From positions 1-27,386 of the forward strand of contig CAAFPB010000315.1 of the NCBI GenBank assembly GCA_900764725.1: 27,386 nt of DNA, read 5' to 3'. The stretch's first letter is position 1. The number at the start of each line of letters is the position of its first letter. This DNA is from an uncultured Catenibacterium sp. (GTDB taxonomy: Bacteria > Bacillota_I > Bacilli_A > Erysipelotrichales > Coprobacillaceae). Both the position numbers and the translations under genes were made by a program. The notes under the pieces are model-generated. The model was not told the DNA's origin. It saw only the letters and a program-made list of their open reading frames with translations, and ran no database searches. Below, piece after piece: positions 23,337-27,386 of this stretch.

Positions 23337-23364
23337 TTGAATTGTAAATTGAGTGTGCTATAAT
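23337..23364 (+). promoter_or_regulatory. Promoter of the DUF6465 gene
   Basis: TTGAAT at 23337-23342 and TATAAT at 23359-23364 with 16-base spacing; TGC at 23356-23358 makes an extended -10. An AAAGGAGG ribosome site lies upstream of the ATG at 23403. Confidence 0.8.
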
Positions 23365-23402
23365 AATAGTAATAATTAGAGTATCAAAGGAGGATCTCCA
23401 TT

Positions 23403-23768
23403 ATGAAAAAGACTACTACAGCAACTAAGAAAACAACGACAAAAGCTGCTGAAACTAAGAAAGCAACTACAGCTAAAGCTGCTACTAAAAAGACTACTAC
23501 AGTGAAAAAAGAAACTGTCGCAAAGAAAGCTACTAAAACTACTTATAAGCCTGTTAAGATGAATATCCAGGTACAGTATAACTATCATGATGTATCTTTA
23601 GATGATATTGAAAATATGGTTATTGATCATCTTGTAGAACTTGGTTATAAAAAGACTTCAATTCTTACTTTAGATATTTATTATAAAGCAGAAACAAGTG
23701 AAGTATTCTATATTGCGAAAACAAAAGATAAACAAGTGCTCAAAAATGAAGAGCCTTTATATATCTAG
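23403..23768 (+). CDS. DUF6465-like protein with Lys/Thr/Ala-rich N-terminal tail
   Basis: A 121-residue protein in two parts. Residues 1-50 are almost entirely Lys, Thr and Ala in irregular KKTTT/KAATKK repeats with a few Glu and Val, like histone H1 or HU-type tails, and are surely disordered and very basic. Residues about 52-121 form a compact alpha/beta domain with MNIQVQYNYHDVSLDDIENMV, LGYKKTSILTLDIYYKAE and VFYIAKTKD, which I recognise as DUF6465-like. The function is unknown. The tail suggests binding to nucleic acid or another polyanion. The gene has its own strong promoter, a near-perfect ribosome site and a terminator. It is likely abundant, as a single-gene unit, but that is inferred from signals only. 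Confidence 0.8.
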   Translation: MKKTTTATKKTTTKAAETKKATTAKAATKKTTTVKKETVAKKATKTTYKPVKMNIQVQYNYHDVSLDDIENMVIDHLVELGYKKTSILTLDIYYKAETSEVFYIAKTKDKQVLKNEEPLYI

Positions 23769-23775
23769 TTTGTTT

Positions 23776-23806
23776 CTCCCCTTTTTAAATAGAAGGGGAG
23801 TTTTTT
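23776..23806 (+). terminator. Rho-independent terminator after the DUF6465 gene
   Basis: CTCCCCTT (23776-23783) pairs with AAGGGGAG (23793-23800), followed by six T. The stem is GC-rich and the loop is AT-rich. Confidence 0.9.
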
Positions 23807-23843
23807 ATTGTTCCCCTCCTCTACTTATAATTAGATGAATAGC

Positions 23844-23875
23844 ACAAAAAATAAAACACCGTGTTACACGGTGTT
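23844..23875 (-). terminator. Terminator of the minus-strand dinB-xerD-deoB group
   Basis: AACACCGTG (23855-23863) pairs with CACGGTGTT (23867-23875) across a TTA loop. Read on the minus strand, the stem is followed by a T-rich run (23855-23845). It begins immediately after the stop of the small membrane protein. Confidence 0.9.
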
Positions 23876-24136
23876 CTAAATAAACAAATTACCAATAAAT
23901 AGTGCTTCTAATACTACATTAATGATTATCAAATAAATATAAAGTACTGTCTTATACTTTTTATAATTATTAAATAATGAAATAACTGCAGATACAACAA
24001 GTAATGAAGCCATAACTAGATAGAGTGTTTCAATAATGATGTTACCTTTTGCTAATGTTAAGCCAAAAACATAAAGTATAACAGCCATTAAGCTTGCTGC
24101 AAGAGAGACTATAATGATTTTTCTTTGTTTTTCCAT
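23876..24136 (-). CDS. Small hypothetical membrane protein
   Basis: An 86-residue protein that I do not recognise. The N-terminus MEKQRK is basic and cytosolic. Three hydrophobic helices follow, at about 7-29, 34-54 and 64-85, the second and third separated by the basic loop NNYKKYKT. No cysteine, histidine or other motif points to a function. The ATG overlaps the deoB stop by one base, so translation is probably coupled to deoB. It is the last gene before the terminator. It might assist a nucleoside or pentose transport step because of deoB, but nothing in the sequence shows this. Confidence 0.75.
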   Translation of the reverse strand: MEKQRKIIIVSLAASLMAVILYVFGLTLAKGNIIIETLYLVMASLLVVSAVISLFNNYKKYKTVLYIYLIIINVVLEALFIGNLFI

Positions 24137-25335
24137 TAAGCATCCCTTTCAAGTTCATTTAATATAGATTCACCAATACCTGGATTTTCTACATTAAAGT
24201 TATCCGCAATAGTTGCACCTATTACTGCATAGCTTTCAAGTAGTCCTAAGTTTTTAGGATGATGTAATGATTTGCTGTAGATGAGTAATGGGACATGTTC
24301 TCTTGTATGGTCTGTTCCTTTCCAAGTAGGATCATTACCATGATCAGCTGTAATCATGATTAAGTCATCATCATTGATTGCAGCCATTAAATCAGAGAGC
24401 TGTGCATCAAATTCTTCAATAGCGTCTCCATATCCAATCGCATTTCTACGATGTCCATAAACTGCATCAAAGTCTACTAGATTCACAAAGATCAGTCCAT
24501 GGTGATCTTCTTTCGCAAGTTCAATTGTTTTTTCCATACCATCCTTATTAGAGACAGTATGAATACCTTTTGTAATACCTTCATCTACGAAGATATCAGG
24601 AATCTTACCAACCCCTACTACATCAAGTCCTGCATCCTTTAAGCTATTAAGTACTGTTTTACCAAATGGTTTTAAAGCATAGTCATGTCTATTAGGTGTA
24701 CGTTTGAATTCTCCTTTTTTATGTCCTACAAAAGGTCTTGCAATTACACGCCCCACCTTCCATCTTTCATCCATGAGTAATTCTCTTGCAATATGACATG
24801 CTTCATATAATTCTTCTAATGGAATAATTTCTTCATTCGCAGCAATCTGGAATACTGAATCCGCTGATGTATAAACAATCCAGTCTCCTGTTTCTAATTG
24901 TTTTTCTCCTAGATCATCTAAAATCTTAGTACCACTTTCTGCATAGTTACCAAGACATTTTCTACCTGTCTTTTCTTCAAATAGTTTTATAAATTCCTCA
25001 GGGAAACCTGTATCAGTAAATGTCTTAAAAGGTTTAGTGACTTTAAGTCCCATCATTTCCCAATGACCTGTCATTGTATCCTTACCATTAGAAACTTCTT
25101 TTAAAGAAGCAGTCGTACCTAGTGGATGAGCAATAGGATGAATACCTTTAAAATCTCCTAGATTACCTAAACCTAAGCCTTCCATATTAATTACATTCAA
25201 ACCATCTTTTGCTTCACAAATATGACCAATAGTATTGGCACCCTCATCACCAAATAAAGCAGCATCCTCTGCCTGTCCAATACCCATAGAATCACATACA
25301 ATCACAAATACTCTTTTATATAATTCTTTATTCAT
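24136..25335 (-). CDS. deoB: Phosphopentomutase
   Basis: A 399-residue alkaline-phosphatase-superfamily mutase. It interconverts ribose-1-P or deoxyribose-1-P with the 5-phosphates, linking nucleoside breakdown to the pentose phosphate pathway. Metal ligands and catalytic residues are visible: Asp in VIVCDSMGIG, the phospho-threonine in GKDTMTGHWEMMG, NLVDFDAVYGHR, and the metal site TADHGNDP...TDHTREHVPLL. The likely start is the ATG at 25335, 7 bases after AAGGAGG. An ATG at 25353 lies upstream of that site and is rejected; the ATG at 25338 is a close alternative. The start lies within the last codons of xerD, with an 8-base overlap. xerD-deoB adjacency also occurs in B. subtilis (ripX-drm). 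Confidence 0.95.
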   Translation of the reverse strand: MNKELYKRVFVIVCDSMGIGQAEDAALFGDEGANTIGHICEAKDGLNVINMEGLGLGNLGDFKGIHPIAHPLGTTASLKEVSNGKDTMTGHWEMMGLKVTKPFKTFTDTGFPEEFIKLFEEKTGRKCLGNYAESGTKILDDLGEKQLETGDWIVYTSADSVFQIAANEEIIPLEELYEACHIARELLMDERWKVGRVIARPFVGHKKGEFKRTPNRHDYALKPFGKTVLNSLKDAGLDVVGVGKIPDIFVDEGITKGIHTVSNKDGMEKTIELAKEDHHGLIFVNLVDFDAVYGHRRNAIGYGDAIEEFDAQLSDLMAAINDDDLIMITADHGNDPTWKGTDHTREHVPLLIYSKSLHHPKNLGLLESYAVIGATIADNFNVENPGIGESILNELERDA

Positions 25336-26221
25336 CATCTTTCCTCCTTGCATTACCTGGATGAAACTTATTATAGTCGTCCATGATCTGCTTATGTGTT
25401 ACATGTGTATATATTGTAGTAGTTGAAATATCCTGATGTCCAAGCATGACCTGGATAGATCTTAAATCACAATGATTTTCTAATAAAGTAGTCGCAAATG
25501 TATGTCTTAACATATGGGGTGTAAAATGATCTCTTACCCCTGCTTCTAATACAAGTTTTTGTAAGATGTTATAGAAGTTTTCTCTTGTCATACGACGACC
25601 ATCGTTCATCATAAAAAGCCAAAGACTCTTTTTCTTATCAAAGAAAGAACGTTCATTTTGCATATAGCTATAAACATAATGAAATGTTTCCTGATCTAAA
25701 GGAATAAGTCTTTCTTTATTACCTTTACCTATTACACGAACATTAGAGACAGAATGATTAATATCATTTGTTTCTAAATGAACGAGTTCACTTATTCTCA
25801 TTCCTGTACTAATAAGAATAAGCATCATTGACTTATTTCTTTTACCTGCAGGAGTTGTATCATCAATATGATTAATCACCTTAACTATTTCTTCTAAGCT
25901 TAATACTTGTGGAAGTTTCTTTTCTGTTTTAGGTAATTCATATTGGGACATAACATCCTTCATCCCTTTTGTACGAGAAAGAAACTCATTATACTGTCTT
26001 AAAGAAACGATTTTTCTTCGAATAGAAGTAACTTTATATCCATCATCCTTTAATTCGCTAAAATAAGTGTCTAGATGAGCTAAATCAAACTTTTTGATAT
26101 CATAATCAATATAATCATAAAAAGCCCTTAAATCTCTCATATAACCATCTACAGTATTTTCACTTAATCCTCGTTCAAACATTAAATAGCTTTGAAAATC
26201 TTTTAAATCATAATCTTGCAC
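25328..26221 (-). CDS. xerD: Tyrosine recombinase XerD
   Basis: A 297-residue site-specific recombinase that resolves chromosome dimers at dif. The N-terminal SAM-like domain (about 1-90) has LSENTVDGYMRDL. The catalytic domain contains Arg in TGMRISEL, Lys in GKGNKERL, His and Arg in HMLRHTFAT, His in LGHQDISTT and the nucleophile Tyr in TIYTHV. The length and the deoB neighbour favour XerD over XerC or a phage integrase; no att-like repeats or phage genes are present. The start is a GTG at 26221 with AGAGGTG 6 bases upstream. The final codons contain the deoB ribosome site. It works with ParE-ParC, encoded in this window, in separating chromosomes. Confidence 0.92.
   Translation of the reverse strand: MQDYDLKDFQSYLMFERGLSENTVDGYMRDLRAFYDYIDYDIKKFDLAHLDTYFSELKDDGYKVTSIRRKIVSLRQYNEFLSRTKGMKDVMSQYELPKTEKKLPQVLSLEEIVKVINHIDDTTPAGKRNKSMMLILISTGMRISELVHLETNDINHSVSNVRVIGKGNKERLIPLDQETFHYVYSYMQNERSFFDKKKSLWLFMMNDGRRMTRENFYNILQKLVLEAGVRDHFTPHMLRHTFATTLLENHCDLRSIQVMLGHQDISTTTIYTHVTHKQIMDDYNKFHPGNARRKDDE
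25343..25349 (-). promoter_or_regulatory. Ribosome binding site fixing the deoB start
   Basis: AAGGAGG on the minus strand, inside the end of xerD, lies 7 bases before the ATG at 25335 and 4 before the ATG at 25338. The ATG at 25353 is on its far side. Confidence 0.8.
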
Positions 26222-26242
26222 GTGTCACACCTCTTGCAACTA

Positions 26243-26271
26243 ATTATAACAACTTTTTTTAACTTTTTCCA
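26243..26271 (-). promoter_or_regulatory. Promoter of xerD (extended -10)
   Basis: On the minus strand TATAAT (26248-26243) with TGT directly before it (26251-26249). The -35 is TGGAAA (26271-26266) at 17 bases, a 4/6 match overlapping the end of dinB. xerD can thus be transcribed independently of dinB. Confidence 0.6.
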
Positions 26272-27386
26272 TTTATACGATAGTCTTTTGCTTTAATCAG
26301 ATGTGCATTCGTCATTTTATTAATATTTTCAATCAAACTATCAATAGGATCTACTGATTCATTCTTTGTATCAAATATATTCATCTGTTCAATAATAGCT
26401 TCTTTTCTTTTTACATTATTAAGAGTCACACCAATAAGTCTTAATGGTTCTTGCGTATAATGCTTATTAAAAAGCATCATCACATAACTATATATTTTCT
26501 CATAGTCATTTATATATTCCTGCACCAGCATTTGTCTTGTAACACTTTTAAACCTTGTATACTTTAATGTAATCACAACACAATTAGAATACATATCATG
26601 TTTTGATGCACGTTCAGCTACAGTAAGACATACCTTTTTGAATTCCTCTTTCAAACTATCTTCATCACTAATATCACTCTCAAAAGTAGTAGAATGACCA
26701 ATAGATTTCATATCCGTATCTTCATAAACAACAGGAGATAAATCTCTGCCATTGGCACGATTATAGTATATAAGTGTGTTCTTTCCTAGAAATTGTCTGA
26801 TGGTCTGATAATTATCATAATTTGCAATATCCGCAATTGTCTTAATACCTACTTCTTCTAGTTTAGGTGCTGTCTTTTTTCCTATGCCATACATATCCCC
26901 TACTTTTATAGGCCATAATACTTCTTTTAAGTTTCTTTGAGTAATAATAGTTATACCTAATGGCTTTTTCATATCCGATGCCATTTTAGAAAGAAACTTA
27001 TTAGGAGATATCCCAATAGAACAAGGAAGAGATAAAGTTTCTAAAATCTTATCTTGTATTTCCTTTGCGACAACGTAAGGCTGCGCATGAGTTAATGTGA
27101 AATAATCACTCATATCTACATAACATTCATCAATACTGGCTATTTCTACCTTTTTACTATATGTATAAACAATTTCAAAGAATCTTTGTGATAAGTTATG
27201 ATAAAGATTAAAATGTGGTTCTACTACTATCAGATCAGGACATTTCTCTTTCGCCATAAATAGTGGCATTGCGGAATGAATACCAAATTCTCTTGCTTCA
27301 TAAGAAGCCGTAGAGACAACACTTCTTTTAGAATTATGACTAATTACAATAGGTTTTCCTTTTAATTCTGGATGCTGAGAAATCTC
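26259..27386 (-). CDS. dinB: Y-family DNA polymerase IV, N-terminus beyond the window
   Basis: A translesion DNA polymerase, with 375 residues present. The frame is open to the right edge of the window, so the internal ATG at 27269 is not the start. The first visible residues include HPELKGKPIVI, VVSTASYEAREFGIHSAMP (palm/fingers of DinB), then the catalytic SIDECYVDMS, PCSIGISPNKFLSKMASDMKKP and the helix-hairpin-helix GIGKKTAPKLEEVGI. The little-finger domain follows. The first metal-binding Asp (FxxxDCDxF type) is missing because of the window edge. I do not see a good QLSLF-type clamp-binding end; the best candidate is the QMNIF stretch near the C-terminus. It lies upstream of xerD on the same strand, 37 bases apart. 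SOS control cannot be judged because the promoter is outside. Confidence 0.93.
   Translation of the reverse strand, partial: EISQHPELKGKPIVISHNSKRSVVSTASYEAREFGIHSAMPLFMAKEKCPDLIVVEPHFNLYHNLSQRFFEIVYTYSKKVEIASIDECYVDMSDYFTLTHAQPYVVAKEIQDKILETLSLPCSIGISPNKFLSKMASDMKKPLGITIITQRNLKEVLWPIKVGDMYGIGKKTAPKLEEVGIKTIADIANYDNYQTIRQFLGKNTLIYYNRANGRDLSPVVYEDTDMKSIGHSTTFESDISDEDSLKEEFKKVCLTVAERASKHDMYSNCVVITLKYTRFKSVTRQMLVQEYINDYEKIYSYVMMLFNKHYTQEPLRLIGVTLNNVKRKEAIIEQMNIFDTKNESVDPIDSLIENINKMTNAHLIKAKDYRINGKS

Noticed and set aside
23376..23588. Serine/cysteine/phenylalanine-rich minus-strand open frame opposite the DUF6465 tail
   Set aside because: It is the mirror image of the Lys/Thr/Ala repeats and has no independent support.
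25328..26221. Phage integrase or mobile element
   Set aside because: The tyrosine recombinase lies in the conserved xerD-deoB neighbourhood and no att-like repeats, excisionase or phage genes are seen.
1..27386. CRISPR arrays, tRNA or rRNA genes, insertion sequences, toxin-antitoxin or defence loci
   Set aside because: I read the gaps between genes on both strands; all are short and explained by promoters, hairpins or the RNA at 262-416. Nothing repeated at regular spacing, no transposase and no cloverleaf was seen.

Overview
The window looks like a stretch of core chromosome from a low-GC Firmicute. The best guess is a member of the Erysipelotrichia or a close relative. The reasons are the AT-rich sequence, AGGAGG-type ribosome binding sites, near-consensus SigA-type promoters (many with a TGn extended -10), Bacillus-like gene neighbourhoods, and a NadD-YqeK fusion of the kind I recall from mollicute-like lineages. 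The taxonomic call is inference. I see no phage genes, insertion sequences, tRNA or rRNA genes, CRISPR arrays or defence genes.

Left part (1-4361): the C-terminal end of an M16-type peptidase is followed by a strong promoter and a structured RNA that I call a probable 6S RNA. Then come ynzC (DUF896), tkt (transketolase) and yneF, an order that matches the B. subtilis ynzC-tkt-yneF neighbourhood. A histidine-phosphatase gene follows with no visible ribosome binding site, in the same frame as yneF. It converges on plsY (minus strand) across a shared hairpin. plsY and parE are transcribed divergently.

Middle part (4466-15568): parE-parC (topoisomerase IV) are followed by a compact run equivalent to the Bacillus yqeH-yqeM cluster: yqeH, yhbY/yqeI, a nadD-yqeK fusion, rsfS and a yqeM-like methyltransferase. 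It continues directly into mtnN and a large U32-family protein. Start and stop codons touch or overlap at most junctions, which suggests one translationally coupled operon linking ribosome assembly, NAD synthesis, AdoHcy recycling and probably RNA hydroxylation.

From 15600 to 17072 there are three short single-gene units, each with its own promoter: a small XRE regulator, a YfcE-like phosphodiesterase on the minus strand, and a lone PTS IIB protein of the lactose/cellobiose family with a cre-like site over its -35 box.

From 17143 to 23274 one long unit runs ACT-domain protein, PFL (UPF0210) protein, DUF815 AAA+ ATPase, a DUF2156-GNAT fusion and purF. A DUF6465-type protein with a Lys/Thr/Ala-rich tail follows as a separate unit. 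The right end is a minus-strand group, dinB (cut by the window edge), xerD, deoB and a small membrane protein. xerD-deoB is another Bacillus-like neighbourhood.

I did not find a clear undescribed system. The items most worth checking are the two gene fusions, the orphan IIB with its possible catabolite-repression site, the in-frame yneF/phosphatase junction, the 6S RNA candidate and the ACT-PFL-DUF815-GNAT-purF unit. Several starts were moved to fit the ribosome binding sites (parE, yfcE, IIB, ACT protein, GNAT fusion, deoB).
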